Source: Maribacter aestuarii
GTDB lineage: Bacteria > Bacteroidota > Bacteroidia > Flavobacteriales > Flavobacteriaceae
Reading direction: 5' to 3'
Length of the DNA stretch: 64,000 nucleotides
NCBI RefSeq assembly: GCF_027474845.2
Contig: NZ_CP107031.2
Coordinates: 3,177,001 to 3,241,000, forward strand
The notes beneath the pieces are model-generated. The model searched no databases. It had not been told where the DNA came from and saw nothing but the letters and a program-made list of their open reading frames with translations. Made by a program: the position numbers and the translations under genes. Of the stretch, positions 25,931-35,545 are shown piece by piece; position 1 is the first letter of the stretch, and every line of letters begins with the position of its first letter.

Positions 25931-26227
25931 ACAATCTACATAGTCTGCCAGGATATGAATGAGGAATGCAAGTCCCCAGATACGAGTTTTTGGAATAATG
26001 AAAAGTAGTACATAACAAGCAATGGCCCAGTAGCTGTGCAATGGATGAAAATTGATACTACAGCGTACGGCATCAAAAATGGGATTTGCAATCAGGTGGT
26101 CAATATCAATAATAATTCCAGCTAAAAGCACAAGAGCCGCCCTTAGACTATCTTTTTTGTAAAAAACTAAAGCAACCAAAATGGGCACTACAAAATGAAT
26201 CCCATAATGTAGGAGGAACCTAGACAT
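25913..26227 (-). CDS. DUF6122 small membrane protein
   Basis: 104 residues and three to four membrane helices. Conserved polar residues are buried: HYGIHF, GIIIDIDHLIANP, FHPLHSYW and HILADYVD. These His/Asp positions resemble those of membrane-bound metal-dependent hydrolases related to YdjM, which suggests a metal site in the membrane; no activity is known. It overlaps the WbqC-like gene by 8 bases at its start and overlaps the convergent EEP gene at its end. Confidence 0.8.
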   Translation of the reverse strand: MSRFLLHYGIHFVVPILVALVFYKKDSLRAALVLLAGIIIDIDHLIANPIFDAVRCSINFHPLHSYWAIACYVLLFIIPKTRIWGLAFLIHILADYVDCLFLGT

Positions 26228-26849
26228 TCGTAAAATCTATTTTTAGTTGTTTTAAATACTTAGTTGCTTCCGGACCAATGTTGAATATTAAATCCAATAT
26301 ACTTTGGTTTGGTATGAAGTTGTGCCTGTCCCCAAATACTTGATTATAGGGCGCGTATTTTATATTGAACTTCTTTTTGGCATCCACCAATGACCTATAG
26401 TCTTTTGTATTCTTAGTAGCCAGCTGAAATTCCTCTGATTTTGATGAAGGCATCTCTACTTGTAGCAAATCACAAATGGTTTCAATGGTTTTGAGATTAT
26501 ACTCTAGTAAATACTCGTATTGCGAATCATACATTGTTCGGATGTCATCCTCATAATATTCAAAAAAAGGTGATGTCCTATAAGCGGTTTCCAACGTCCT
26601 CCAATGTTGTCTCTGCCAATTGTAGGAATTATCAATCCTTACTTCCTTATACAATTGTCTGCCCTGTGTATTGCCAACGTGGACTATAGGTATGCTCAAC
26701 ACATGTAAACCACGATCTGTACAAATTTTCGTTCGATTCCTATAGGTTTGTTTTTGATAATTATCGTGAACCTCCCAACAGACTTCATTTTGAACGATTG
26801 CCGCACTAGAGGCTATGCTGAGAAAATACGTAGGATGTAAAAGAATCAT
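26220..26849 (-). CDS. WbqC-family protein
   Basis: 209 residues from the ATG at 26849; the longer frame would lie inside lepB. Family features include LLHPTYFLSIA at the N-terminus, NEVCWEVHDNYQKQTYRNR, a central DNSYNWQRQHWRTLE and EYYEDDIRTMYD. WbqC-like proteins are found in polysaccharide biosynthesis regions of several bacteria, but the biochemical role is undefined. It starts one base after the lepB stop, and in this operon it accompanies lepB and dapB. Confidence 0.85.
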   Translation of the reverse strand: MILLHPTYFLSIASSAAIVQNEVCWEVHDNYQKQTYRNRTKICTDRGLHVLSIPIVHVGNTQGRQLYKEVRIDNSYNWQRQHWRTLETAYRTSPFFEYYEDDIRTMYDSQYEYLLEYNLKTIETICDLLQVEMPSSKSEEFQLATKNTKDYRSLVDAKKKFNIKYAPYNQVFGDRHNFIPNQSILDLIFNIGPEATKYLKQLKIDFTNV

Positions 26850-26850
26850 C

Positions 26851-28548
26851 TTATCTGTTTTTCCGACGCTTCCAGAACCAATTTCCGATAAAGTAGGCAA
26901 CCAAAAGAATAAGGAAATACTTGAAATAAGACTGCGGCTCACCATCTCCGTTAACCGTTGTGAATATTCGGTCCCAGCGAGGCCTCCAGTTGGACATGCT
27001 CTGGGTGAAATTATCAAAACTCATCCAAATAAAAATTGGTGTTCCAACGATATGGTTTTCTGGGACATAGCCCCATGCGCGACTATCTTCAGAATGGTCC
27101 CGGTTGTCACCCATCATCCAGTAATAATCCTGCTTAAAAGTATAGGAGTCGGCCACCTGTCCGTTTAGACTGATTTGATTGCCGGATACTGCAATGGTAT
27201 TGTGCTCGTAATCCCGTATGATTTTTTTATATAAAGGCAATACTCTAAGGTTCAAGGGCACCGTAGCACCTTTTCTTGGAATATAAATGGGTCCCATTTG
27301 ACTATAGTTCCATGGATAATCCGAGCTTTGGGGAAAGAGGTTGATGCCTCTCTTTCCTTTGGGTATGACCTGACGAACAACAGAATCGATACTGGCATCC
27401 TTTCTTAAGGTAACGACCATTTCATCCGTTAGGGGGACTAATCTTTCCCTATCCGTTACTTCTCTTAAGGACAGACCATATTTTCTAATTACATCCGTAG
27501 GTATTCCAGAACTTTTGGTATAAAGTTCCAATTCGCCATTGGCAGCCTGATTGTAACCCATCAAATATTCGTTCAAAACATTTGCCTGTTCTGGATTCAC
27601 CTGATTGGAAAGGTATTTTCGTGTAAAATCTGTCACACCCAACTTTTCAAGTAATCTAGAAGAGACTCCTTTAGAGCTGTAAAGCAGGTAGTCATACTGT
27701 GGTTTGGCACTTCCAGGTAATTCCAGTTGCTGTCCATCAACATATACATAACCGTCCCTAACCTCTAAAGAATCTCCAGGCAGGCCAACACAGCGCTTAA
27801 CATAGTTGGATTTTTTATCAATGGGTTTTTTTACCCCGTCCTCTTTTTTAAAGAAGACTCGAACGGTATCCGCTGGCCAGCTGAAGACAACAATATCGTT
27901 TCGGTCAACTTTTGTAAACCCGGGAAGCCTAAAATAAGGCAACTGTGGTTTGTTCAGATAGGAGCGTACCCCTAAAATGGGTAATGTATCATGAACCATA
28001 GGTGCGGCAACCGTAGTCATTGGTGTCCTTGCTCCGTAATGAAATTTACTAACAAAAAGGAAATCGCCAACCCGCAACGTGCGTTCCAAAGAGCCCGTAG
28101 GAATTACATAGGGCTGTATGAAATAGGTATGTACCAGAGTTGCCGCAACTACGGCAAAGACAATGGAACTCACCCATTCACCCATGGCCGTTTTAGGTTG
28201 TAGACTACGGTCTTGGATATAGCTTACATCCAAAGCGTAGTTCACATAATAAATATAAAAACCTAGTGTTAGAACTACCAACCATGATTCTAAAAGACTA
28301 TTTCTACCAAAACTCCGTATAGTCTCTACCCAAATAACAGGAAACATCAATAGATTAATTATAGGGATAAACAATAATACGACCCACCATTTAGGACGGT
28401 TGATTATCTGCATAAGTATGACGGCATTGTAAACGGGGATGGCCGCCTCCCATGCTTTTCTGCCCGCCTTAACATATAATTTCCAAGTTCCTAAAAAATG
28501 GATGACCTGTACAATAAGAATAAAAATAATCCATTGTGTTACGTTCAT
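26851..28548 (-). CDS. lepB: Signal peptidase I, large Bacteroidota form
   Basis: 565 residues against about 325 in E. coli. Membrane segments lie at about 3-22, 53-75 and 88-106 in an N-terminal region, then the standard anchor at 127-145 just before the catalytic domain, and a last one near 545-560. The catalytic Ser is Ser153 in IPTGSLERTL and the general base Lys is Lys251 in NYVKRCVGLPGD; box E is GDNRDHSEDSR at 480-490. About 130 residues between 275 and 410 are an insertion absent from the E. coli enzyme. It removes signal peptides at the outer face of the inner membrane, including those of T9SS cargo. Confidence 0.95.
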   Translation of the reverse strand: MNVTQWIIFILIVQVIHFLGTWKLYVKAGRKAWEAAIPVYNAVILMQIINRPKWWVVLLFIPIINLLMFPVIWVETIRSFGRNSLLESWLVVLTLGFYIYYVNYALDVSYIQDRSLQPKTAMGEWVSSIVFAVVAATLVHTYFIQPYVIPTGSLERTLRVGDFLFVSKFHYGARTPMTTVAAPMVHDTLPILGVRSYLNKPQLPYFRLPGFTKVDRNDIVVFSWPADTVRVFFKKEDGVKKPIDKKSNYVKRCVGLPGDSLEVRDGYVYVDGQQLELPGSAKPQYDYLLYSSKGVSSRLLEKLGVTDFTRKYLSNQVNPEQANVLNEYLMGYNQAANGELELYTKSSGIPTDVIRKYGLSLREVTDRERLVPLTDEMVVTLRKDASIDSVVRQVIPKGKRGINLFPQSSDYPWNYSQMGPIYIPRKGATVPLNLRVLPLYKKIIRDYEHNTIAVSGNQISLNGQVADSYTFKQDYYWMMGDNRDHSEDSRAWGYVPENHIVGTPIFIWMSFDNFTQSMSNWRPRWDRIFTTVNGDGEPQSYFKYFLILLVAYFIGNWFWKRRKNR

Positions 28549-28661
28549 AAAAATCTTATTTGTTGTTCAATATGGCAAAATTAAGCTTTGCCATTGTTTT
28601 AAAGGGTTTGTTGTGTTACTCAAAGTCTATAGGTAGGTATAAGCCATAATTGTTACTCTTT

Positions 28662-29363
28662 TTAACCCATGTTTAACACATCTCTCATTGTGAAAACACC
28701 TTTTTTTCCAATTATCCACTCGGCCGCAGTAACCGCACCCAGAGCAAATCCTTCACGGTTATGAGCGGTATGCTTTATTTCTATACTATCAACTTTGCTT
28801 TTATAATTGATCACATGTGTTCCGGGAACGTTTCCTATTCTTTTAGAGGTGATGGAAACGGTTTTCTCTTCCTTTCCGTCCAATTTCCAATTTTCGTAAT
28901 CAGAATTAGAAACGATTCCTTCCGCAAGGGTAATGGCCGTTCCACTGGGTGCATCCAATTTTTGTGTATGATGTGTTTCTTCTAACGATACTTTGTACTG
29001 ATCCAGATTTCGCATCATTCCAGCCAAATAATTACTCAATTCAAAAAAAATGTTCACACCTAGACTAAAATTGGAAGCATATATAAAGGCTCCATTCTTG
29101 TCGTTGCAAAGTTGAACGACTCTCTCATAATCTTCCAACCAACCTGTGGTCCCACAGATAACCGGTATGTTATGTTCTAAACATTTCTGGATATTGATGA
29201 AAGCAGACTGGGGCATGCTAAAATCAATGGCAACATCGATATTGGAAAAGTCTATTTCAGCAGTATTTACGTCAATTTTCGCAACAATTTCATGATTTCT
29301 TCCTAGCGCTATGCCTTCAATCATTTTTCCCATTTTCCCGTAACCGAACAACGCTATTCTCAT
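28662..29363 (-). CDS. dapB: 4-hydroxy-tetrahydrodipicolinate reductase
   Basis: 233 residues, slightly short of the 265-275 usual in proteobacteria but normal for Bacteroidota. It reduces the dihydrodipicolinate precursor in lysine and meso-diaminopimelate synthesis. The dinucleotide-binding loop is FGYGKMGKMIE at the N-terminus; CGTTGW marks the cofactor pocket; the catalytic segment is EETHHTQKLDAPSGTA with its His-His and Lys. The product feeds peptidoglycan stems. It lies one base downstream of the DUF5683 gene and about 110 bases before lepB. Confidence 0.95.
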   Translation of the reverse strand: MRIALFGYGKMGKMIEGIALGRNHEIVAKIDVNTAEIDFSNIDVAIDFSMPQSAFINIQKCLEHNIPVICGTTGWLEDYERVVQLCNDKNGAFIYASNFSLGVNIFFELSNYLAGMMRNLDQYKVSLEETHHTQKLDAPSGTAITLAEGIVSNSDYENWKLDGKEEKTVSITSKRIGNVPGTHVINYKSKVDSIEIKHTAHNREGFALGAVTAAEWIIGKKGVFTMRDVLNMG

Positions 29364-29364
29364 C

Positions 29365-30003
29365 TTAAAATCTTATAGTTAAGGCCATCCCATAGGTAGG
29401 GTCATTGGTAACCTGGTTCAAATCCAAAAATGGCTCAAAATCAAAACTAAGGTCGTCATCAATATTAAATTGTTTCAAGTGGGCGTCTACATTGGCATCT
29501 ATAATATTCAAGGCATAAAGACCAATGGATACCACTAACCAAAGGTCTCTATCCCGTTGAAATCTTTCCTGTTGGTTCTCTAACCTATCCAAATCAAAAA
29601 AAGGGAACTGACCTTCTCCATTGAATTCATCATCATCGAATCCCGCTAACCGGCGTTTAAAGGCTGTTCTAAAACGTTGATAATTGTCGTTGTTCCAAGT
29701 ATAGGCATAAATACTGCCACCGATTGCCCCATAAACAATAGGAACTTTCCAGTATCGCTTGTTATAGATTTGTCCCAAACCAGGAAATACAGCTGAATAA
29801 AAAGCGGCTTTACTGGGAGCTAAAGGATTAAAGTTCTTCTTCTTTTTAAAGAGTGAATCCTGCATGATTACGCCACTTGAACGTAATGTTGATTTGAGAC
29901 TATCCGATTCCGTTGTTTTTGGTATACTGTCGTTTTCCTCTTGTGCGTTTAAAATGGGCAAGCAGAAGCAAAGTATCAAAAATGTGGTTACAAATTTATG
30001 CAC
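29365..30003 (-). CDS. DUF5683 membrane protein
   Basis: 212 residues. A Sec-type signal (ends near LNAQ, 21) precedes an acidic region (22-60), then the DUF5683 core with APSKAAFYSAVFPGLGQIYNKRYWK, a membrane segment VPIVYGAIGGSIYAYTW, and NNDNYQRFRTAFKRRL. A second membrane segment (LVVSIGLYALNIIDANVDAH) follows. The PGLGQIYN motif is reminiscent of TM2-like families. Function unknown; conserved linkage parA-parB-DUF5683-dapB-lepB is familiar in flavobacteria. It overlaps the parB stop by 8 bases. Confidence 0.85.
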   Translation of the reverse strand: MHKFVTTFLILCFCLPILNAQEENDSIPKTTESDSLKSTLRSSGVIMQDSLFKKKKNFNPLAPSKAAFYSAVFPGLGQIYNKRYWKVPIVYGAIGGSIYAYTWNNDNYQRFRTAFKRRLAGFDDDEFNGEGQFPFFDLDRLENQQERFQRDRDLWLVVSIGLYALNIIDANVDAHLKQFNIDDDLSFDFEPFLDLNQVTNDPTYGMALTIRF

Positions 30004-30901
30004 CGGTAATGCGATTTACAATGCGCTCAAATTCTTCTTCAGAACTATACGGAATTGTTATTTTTCCTCCAGATTTTCCGGAATGTTTTACTCCAACTTT
30101 GGCACCCAGATGCTCTTTCAGTTCGGTAACACCTTCGTTTACGAACTTGGGAATTGATTTACTGGTAGATGGCGAAGCCTTTGTGGGACTACCCGCACTA
30201 TGATAATTTTTTACGGCATGCTCCGTATCCCTTACGGATAAATTTTGGCTTATGATTTTCTCGTAAAGCGCAATTTGATCTTGTTTCTTATCAATGTTTA
30301 CCAATGCTCTTCCGTGGCCCATGCTCAAGAAGCCATCCCTCATTCCAGTCTGTATAATAGGGTCTAATTTTAATAATCGAAGATAATTGGCAATTGTAGA
30401 CCTTTTTTTGCCTACCCGATCACTTAATTTTTCTTGGGTAAGGTTTATTTCGTCTATAAGTCGCTGATACGAAAGCGCAATTTCGATAGGGTCAAGATCT
30501 TGGCGCTGAATATTCTCGACCAACGCCATTTCCAAGGATTCCTGGTCATTTGCAATACGAATATAGGCAGGAATCGTAGTTAAATTTAACAATTTGGAGG
30601 CCCTATACCTTCTTTCCCCAGAAACCAATTGATATTGGTTAAAGCCGAGCTTTCTGACCGTTATAGGCTGTATAACACCTAATTCCTTAATGGAAGTGGC
30701 CAATTCTTGCAACGTATCATCGTTAAAATTGGACCTGGGTTGAAAAGGATTTACTTCTATGAATTCCAAATCCAATTCGATAATATTACCAACCACTTTG
30801 TCGGCATTTTTATCGGAAGCCGATTTAATATCATTTTCAGGATCTTTTAAAAGAGCCGAAAGCCCCCTTCCCAAAGCCTGTTTCTTCGTTGCCTTTGCCA
30901 T
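29996..30901 (-). CDS. parB: Chromosome-partitioning protein ParB
   Basis: 301 residues, full length. The N-terminal basic GLSALLKDP motif contacts ParA. The ParB/Srx CTP-binding core has NPFQPR, GVIQPITVRK and SGERRYRASK (the GERRxR motif), followed by the helix-turn-helix (LTQEKLSDRVGKKRSTIANYL) that reads parS. A C-terminal dimerisation region ends the protein. One base separates it from parA. No good parS site was seen near the operon. Confidence 0.96.
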   Translation of the reverse strand: MAKATKKQALGRGLSALLKDPENDIKSASDKNADKVVGNIIELDLEFIEVNPFQPRSNFNDDTLQELATSIKELGVIQPITVRKLGFNQYQLVSGERRYRASKLLNLTTIPAYIRIANDQESLEMALVENIQRQDLDPIEIALSYQRLIDEINLTQEKLSDRVGKKRSTIANYLRLLKLDPIIQTGMRDGFLSMGHGRALVNIDKKQDQIALYEKIISQNLSVRDTEHAVKNYHSAGSPTKASPSTSKSIPKFVNEGVTELKEHLGAKVGVKHSGKSGGKITIPYSSEEEFERIVNRITGA

Positions 30902-30902
30902 G

Positions 30903-31676
30903 CTATACTTTCTGCTTGTTTTTCTTGACTACCTCGTTCGCCATATTTAAATAGTTACTGGCACCCTTACTCGCGGCATCATATTTTATTATGCTCTCCC
31001 CATAACTTGGGGCCTCGCTCAAGCGCACGTTTCGCTGTATAATGGTATCAAAAACCATATCCCCAAAATGCTTCCGCACCTCTTCTACCACTTGGTTGGA
31101 TAACCGTAACCTAGAGTCGTACATCGTCAATAACATACCCTCAATATCCAAATCTGGATTATGTATACGTTGCACGCTCTTGATTGTGTTCAATAATTTC
31201 CCTAATCCCTCTAAAGCAAAATATTCACATTGGATGGGAATGATAACTGAATCTGCCGCAGTTAACGCGTTCAAAGTGAGTAACCCAAGTGATGGGGCAC
31301 AGTCTATGAGTATATAGTCGTAGTCATTTTTTAAATCGGTGATTGCCTTTTTCATCATGTATTCCCTCTCATCCTTATCCACTAACTCAATTTCAATAGC
31401 CACGAGGTCTATGTGCGAGGGTATCAAGTCTACATTAGGTGAGGTGGTAGCAATAATACATTCTTGAGCCGTTTTCGTATGTTCCAAAAGTTGATAGGTG
31501 CCTATCTCTACAGCATCTACGTCTATTCCTAGACCAGAAGTCGAATTGGCCTGTGGATCGGCATCGATCAACAATACCTTTTTTTCCAGTACACCTAGCG
31601 AGGCAGCCAAGTTTACGGAAGTAGTGGTTTTGCCAACACCGCCTTTTTGGTTTGCAATAGCAATTATCTTGCCCAT
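30903..31676 (-). CDS. parA: Chromosome-partitioning ATPase ParA
   Basis: 257 residues from the ATG at 31676, two codons inside the longest frame, because MGKIIAIANQ is the family N-terminus. The deviant Walker A is KGGVGKTT (11-18); LIDADPQANSTSG and DYILIDCAPSLGLLT mark switch and Walker B regions. It is a Soj-type chromosomal ParA that drives origin segregation with ParB. It heads the minus-strand run that continues through dapB and lepB. Confidence 0.96.
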   Translation of the reverse strand: MGKIIAIANQKGGVGKTTTSVNLAASLGVLEKKVLLIDADPQANSTSGLGIDVDAVEIGTYQLLEHTKTAQECIIATTSPNVDLIPSHIDLVAIEIELVDKDEREYMMKKAITDLKNDYDYILIDCAPSLGLLTLNALTAADSVIIPIQCEYFALEGLGKLLNTIKSVQRIHNPDLDIEGMLLTMYDSRLRLSNQVVEEVRKHFGDMVFDTIIQRNVRLSEAPSYGESIIKYDAASKGASNYLNMANEVVKKNKQKV

Positions 31677-31878
31677 ATTCAAAGTAAGTTTGGCTGTAAA
31701 AATACGATTAATTATGAGGGTGGTAAAAGGATTTTGTTAACACTAGGTGAATAACGCAACGATTTGCGTTAAAGACTGTTAATGAATAAAATCAATATTT
31801 GATAAAATACCAATGTTATCAAAAGTCTGTTGCTGAAGTGAATAACCACAGACCCACATAACATGACAGAGAACCTAA

Positions 31879-34257
31879 TTAATTTGTTCTTCTTCTTTCC
31901 TCTTCGTTTCCGAATCCCCTTTCATTTACATTCACTTTTTGGTTTCCAAAACTATAACTTAGCGATACTCTTATAAATCGATTATTTCTATTCTGGCCGT
32001 ATACCTGCCGAACTCCATTGACTGTGGAAGCCAGATTGTTCAGGCTCGAAGTATTGAAAATATCCTTCACGAAAACCGATGCCTTTAGATTTTTGTTAAA
32101 AAATGATTTAGAAAGGCCGAGATCGACACTCCACATTTCTCCAAGGGTGAACAAATCGGATTTGGCGAACGAATCGTATCTCATGTCAAGCTGTAGTTTG
32201 GTCACGTCATTAAGTGTAATCGTATTGTTCGATGACAAAGAATAGGAGAAACCGTTTTGAGGTATTGCGTTTATCGGCTTGATAAATTTGGTCTGGATAT
32301 TGACCAGGTTGAAACTGTTTTGACTCTGTAGCCAGTTCAGCGTATTAAATAAATAACTTTCCCCGAAACCATAGGTATTTTGGTCGTAAAAGTTTTCTCG
32401 GGTAACTATTTGGGTCTGGTTCTCGATATCTGAAGTAAAAATGATTCCCGATGCATCTACTGTACGATTAAAGAAAATGTTGGTCGTCAATTTATTTTTA
32501 AAGGTGTGTTTGAATTCGAATACATCGGTAAAAGACGGTTGTAAAAAAGGATTTCCTTCACTGAAAGTATTACTGCTAACATATACGCGAAAAGGATTTA
32601 GGTTGCGATAGCTTGGCCTTCTAATGCGTTTCCCATAGCTAAATGTCATACTGTTGTTTTCGTTCTTTTCATAAGACATGTAAGCCGTCGGGAATATTTT
32701 CAGATAATTGTTTTTGTTGGTCTGGTTCAAGTTTTCGGAGAAACCTTCCGTTTGGGTGTTTTCAGCGCGAAGTCCTAGTTGTAGATTCCATTTCTCATTT
32801 ATTTTCTTTGAGCCGTTCACATAAATAGCCTGGTTGTTTTCCATATAACTGAAGATGTTCGAAGTGTTAACGTCTAATTCGGGCGCGCCTGAATCCGTAT
32901 TGAAGTTCTCGATGTCACTTTTGCTTTTAGTGGAACTTACCAGAAATCCGTAAGAAAGGTTTAAAAAATCAAAGGGATGTTCCATATCGCCTTTAAAGGT
33001 GAAGTTCTCGATAGATTGATTTGAAGTAGTGATAGCAGCGGCATTCACATTCAAGAATTCCATATTGGGAGAGAAGCTTTCCGTTCTGAAATTTCGTTCT
33101 TGATTGGAGTCATAGTAAAAATAATCAACATCAAAAGATAATTTTCTTCCCAACGTATCCAATGCTGTTATTGTATGTAGATTGACGAGGTGGCTATTGA
33201 TATCCTGTAGGCTATTGCCATCATTGATCAACAGCGAGTCCAAGGTATTCGAAGCATTGAAAATATTGGAAATAGATCTGTCCCTAATATCGGGTTGTCT
33301 ATTATTGCCCAAGTACTGCACGCCTACCGTTGATCTGTCGCTTACTTCATAATCGAGGAGTAAACGACCAGAAAAAGCGTCTTCATTATCTTTGGTCGTT
33401 ATGTCGATATCCCATGTACTTTCAGGATAGTAGACTTGAAAATCTTCTAAACCGCGCAACGAACCATCGGTTTTGTCAAGGCTAAAGGAAACGTTCCATT
33501 TGTTTTTATTGTATAATAGGCTGTTTCTCAATGTCAGGAAGCTATGTGTATTGATGTTTTGAATTGCCGAAGTCGTATTTTTCCAAGAATTCTGCACTCC
33601 CTTCTTCAGTACGATATTGATGAGGCCTCCATTGCCGGAAGCTTCATATTTTGCCGGTGGATTCGTAATCACCTCAATTTTTTTGATATCATCGGCAGAA
33701 ATCGAGTTGAGATAGCCCACGAGTTCGGCGCCGCTCAATGGAAAAATACGTCCGTTGATCATGACTTGCGAATTTCCTCTACCGAGCATACTTATTCCAT
33801 TGTCGTCTACACGTAGTCCCGGTGCAATTTTAAGTGCATCTAAAGCGTCACCGCCCGCTGCGGTGATATTATTTTCAATATTGAAAACAATCCTGTCCGG
33901 CTTTTGATCGATAAGTTTCTTGGTGTAGGATACGACCACTTCATCGAGTGCATTGGCTGCTTCTTTCAATATGATTTCGCCAAGGTCTACATTTAGTTGT
34001 AGATTAATGTCTTTCTTGAAATCTTCAAACCCCAAAAAACTGATGACTAAATTATAAGTTCCTGATTCGGCATTTAGAGTAAAAGAGCCATTCTCATCGG
34101 TGATGCCACCGCTGATAATTTTTTCATCCTCCGACAATAGGACGACATTGGCCCAGGCTATCGCTTCGGTTTCGCTTTTGACATTTCCAGTCAATTTGAA
34201 CTGAGCGTTTAGAAATAAGGGTAGAAATAATAACGATAAAATGATACTACGTTTCAT
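31879..34257 (-). CDS. Outer-membrane beta-barrel receptor (TonB-dependent type)
   Basis: 792 residues. A signal peptide (ending near LNAQ, 19) is followed by a carboxypeptidase-regulatory-like beta-sandwich (about 20-105, FKLTGNVKSETEAI and SGGITDENGSFTL), a plug domain (about 115-230, with GNSQVMINGRIF and NGGLINIVLKKG), then a barrel of the OMP_b-brl_3 type. The C-terminal strand ends in FIRVSLSYSFGNQ plus a polar tail rich in Arg/Glu. Such proteins import or sense ligands at the surface; no SusD partner follows, so glycan uptake is not implied. Two membrane AraC regulators lie upstream on the same strand, and may control it. Confidence 0.88.
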   Translation of the reverse strand: MKRSIILSLLFLPLFLNAQFKLTGNVKSETEAIAWANVVLLSEDEKIISGGITDENGSFTLNAESGTYNLVISFLGFEDFKKDINLQLNVDLGEIILKEAANALDEVVVSYTKKLIDQKPDRIVFNIENNITAAGGDALDALKIAPGLRVDDNGISMLGRGNSQVMINGRIFPLSGAELVGYLNSISADDIKKIEVITNPPAKYEASGNGGLINIVLKKGVQNSWKNTTSAIQNINTHSFLTLRNSLLYNKNKWNVSFSLDKTDGSLRGLEDFQVYYPESTWDIDITTKDNEDAFSGRLLLDYEVSDRSTVGVQYLGNNRQPDIRDRSISNIFNASNTLDSLLINDGNSLQDINSHLVNLHTITALDTLGRKLSFDVDYFYYDSNQERNFRTESFSPNMEFLNVNAAAITTSNQSIENFTFKGDMEHPFDFLNLSYGFLVSSTKSKSDIENFNTDSGAPELDVNTSNIFSYMENNQAIYVNGSKKINEKWNLQLGLRAENTQTEGFSENLNQTNKNNYLKIFPTAYMSYEKNENNSMTFSYGKRIRRPSYRNLNPFRVYVSSNTFSEGNPFLQPSFTDVFEFKHTFKNKLTTNIFFNRTVDASGIIFTSDIENQTQIVTRENFYDQNTYGFGESYLFNTLNWLQSQNSFNLVNIQTKFIKPINAIPQNGFSYSLSSNNTITLNDVTKLQLDMRYDSFAKSDLFTLGEMWSVDLGLSKSFFNKNLKASVFVKDIFNTSSLNNLASTVNGVRQVYGQNRNNRFIRVSLSYSFGNQKVNVNERGFGNEEERRRTN

Positions 34258-34328
34258 AAGGATTGTTTTTGTCTATTTTCGTTTCGACAAATATCCTATG
34301 CAGTACCGGCCTGTGCGACCGAGTTCAA

Positions 34329-34369
34329 AAAGTCGAACGGATTTCTACCAAAGAAATCCGTTCGACTTT
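34329..34369 (-). terminator. 18-bp perfect hairpin between the AraC pair and the receptor gene
   Basis: The arms at 34329-34346 and 34352-34369 are perfectly complementary over 18 bases, with a five-base loop ACCAA. Read on the minus strand a T-run follows, so it can act as terminator for the AraC genes ending at 34394. GTTCGACTTT occurs again at 34381-34390, next to the gene end. The unusual length leaves open a second use as a binding site controlling the receptor gene. Confidence 0.65.
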
Positions 34370-34393
34370 ATTCTTCAAGCGTTCGACTTTTTC

Positions 34394-35545
34394 CTAAAGG
34401 TCTGATACTAAGTTGTTTTTGCGATAGGCGGTAGGTGTAGTGCCCGTATGTTTTTTAAAAGCGGTATTGAACGAAGATTTAGAATTAAACCCGATTTCGT
34501 AAAGAATCTCTAATATAGTAAGGTCCTTTTTAGTGGGGTCAGAGAGTATTTTCGTAGCACAATCGATACGATACCCGTTTACAAAATCGAAAAAGTGCTG
34601 CCCCAGGTGCTGGTTAATCAAAACGGACAGTTGTTTGGATGGAATACCGCTTTGCTCAGACAACTTTTGTACCGTCAGTGAAGGATCGAGATAGGGCTCT
34701 TTTTTAACCATGAAATCTTTCAATACCTCGATTTGTTGCTTAGTCTCCTTTGATAAATCTTCTTTTGATTTTCTTTCATTTATTAATTCTTTGGAAAGTT
34801 TTAGGTCGACCGTAATCCCCCTAAAAAGTTTGGGGGAGTGCAATGCTTTCCAGACCAACCAAAAACTAAAAAAAAGACCATAGCACAAAAGAATAATAAA
34901 TGCTAAATCAGCGTTTTTTTCGGACGCGTCCGATTTTACTACGATCCCTTTAATAAATGTTAATAGCTGCGCTATCAAAATAAAAATCATGAGTTGTTTT
35001 ATCCAGCGATAATTATAGAAGTACGCTTTGCCGGTAAAGTTTTCCAATAATAGCTTTCGATACCGAAAAAGATAATATAGCTCTGCAACTATATAGACAA
35101 CTTCTAAAGTAGTGCCGAATATACTTAGCCATTTTTGCTCCGAGGTTTGCCAATAGGCGTCTAAAAAAAGACTTTGAGACGTACGGTCGACCATAAAAAA
35201 GTTAGGGATCAGAACGATAATTGAAATGGCCCAAGGTGCCAAATGCACCAGATGCTTTCTTTGTAATTTAAAATCAGCGTAAATAATTGAAAGAAAATAT
35301 AGAAATAATATTGGGTCTTTAAAATTCGATAACTGTATGCGTAACATTTCAAGAACAGGTGGCAATTCGATATACCTATAGTAGAAAAACGCACTGATAT
35401 CAATGGCCGTCACTATTAAAAACGAGGCGAGTAGTTTATTGCTCATTTTATTCTTGGTCTTGACCGTCAATAGGAATAGGGCAAGCAATATAAATAACAG
35501 AAAAATGATAAAACCTAGAATACCAAGAATATCGGGATTGCTCAT
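34394..35545 (-). CDS. Membrane-anchored AraC-family regulator, copy 2
   Basis: 383 residues. The N-terminal 240 residues form about seven membrane helices (starting ILGFIIFLLFILLALFL), followed by a cytoplasmic linker rich in Lys/Glu and a C-terminal AraC/HTH_18 DNA-binding domain (about 275-380, with LTVQKLSEQSGIPSKQLSVLI and the second helix-turn-helix ILEILYEIGFNSKSSFN). The architecture suggests direct signal-to-DNA coupling from the membrane. Its start overlaps the stop of the upstream paralogue by 4 bases. No signal is known. The likely target is the adjacent receptor gene, by proximity. Confidence 0.88.
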   Translation of the reverse strand: MSNPDILGILGFIIFLLFILLALFLLTVKTKNKMSNKLLASFLIVTAIDISAFFYYRYIELPPVLEMLRIQLSNFKDPILFLYFLSIIYADFKLQRKHLVHLAPWAISIIVLIPNFFMVDRTSQSLFLDAYWQTSEQKWLSIFGTTLEVVYIVAELYYLFRYRKLLLENFTGKAYFYNYRWIKQLMIFILIAQLLTFIKGIVVKSDASEKNADLAFIILLCYGLFFSFWLVWKALHSPKLFRGITVDLKLSKELINERKSKEDLSKETKQQIEVLKDFMVKKEPYLDPSLTVQKLSEQSGIPSKQLSVLINQHLGQHFFDFVNGYRIDCATKILSDPTKKDLTILEILYEIGFNSKSSFNTAFKKHTGTTPTAYRKNNLVSDL

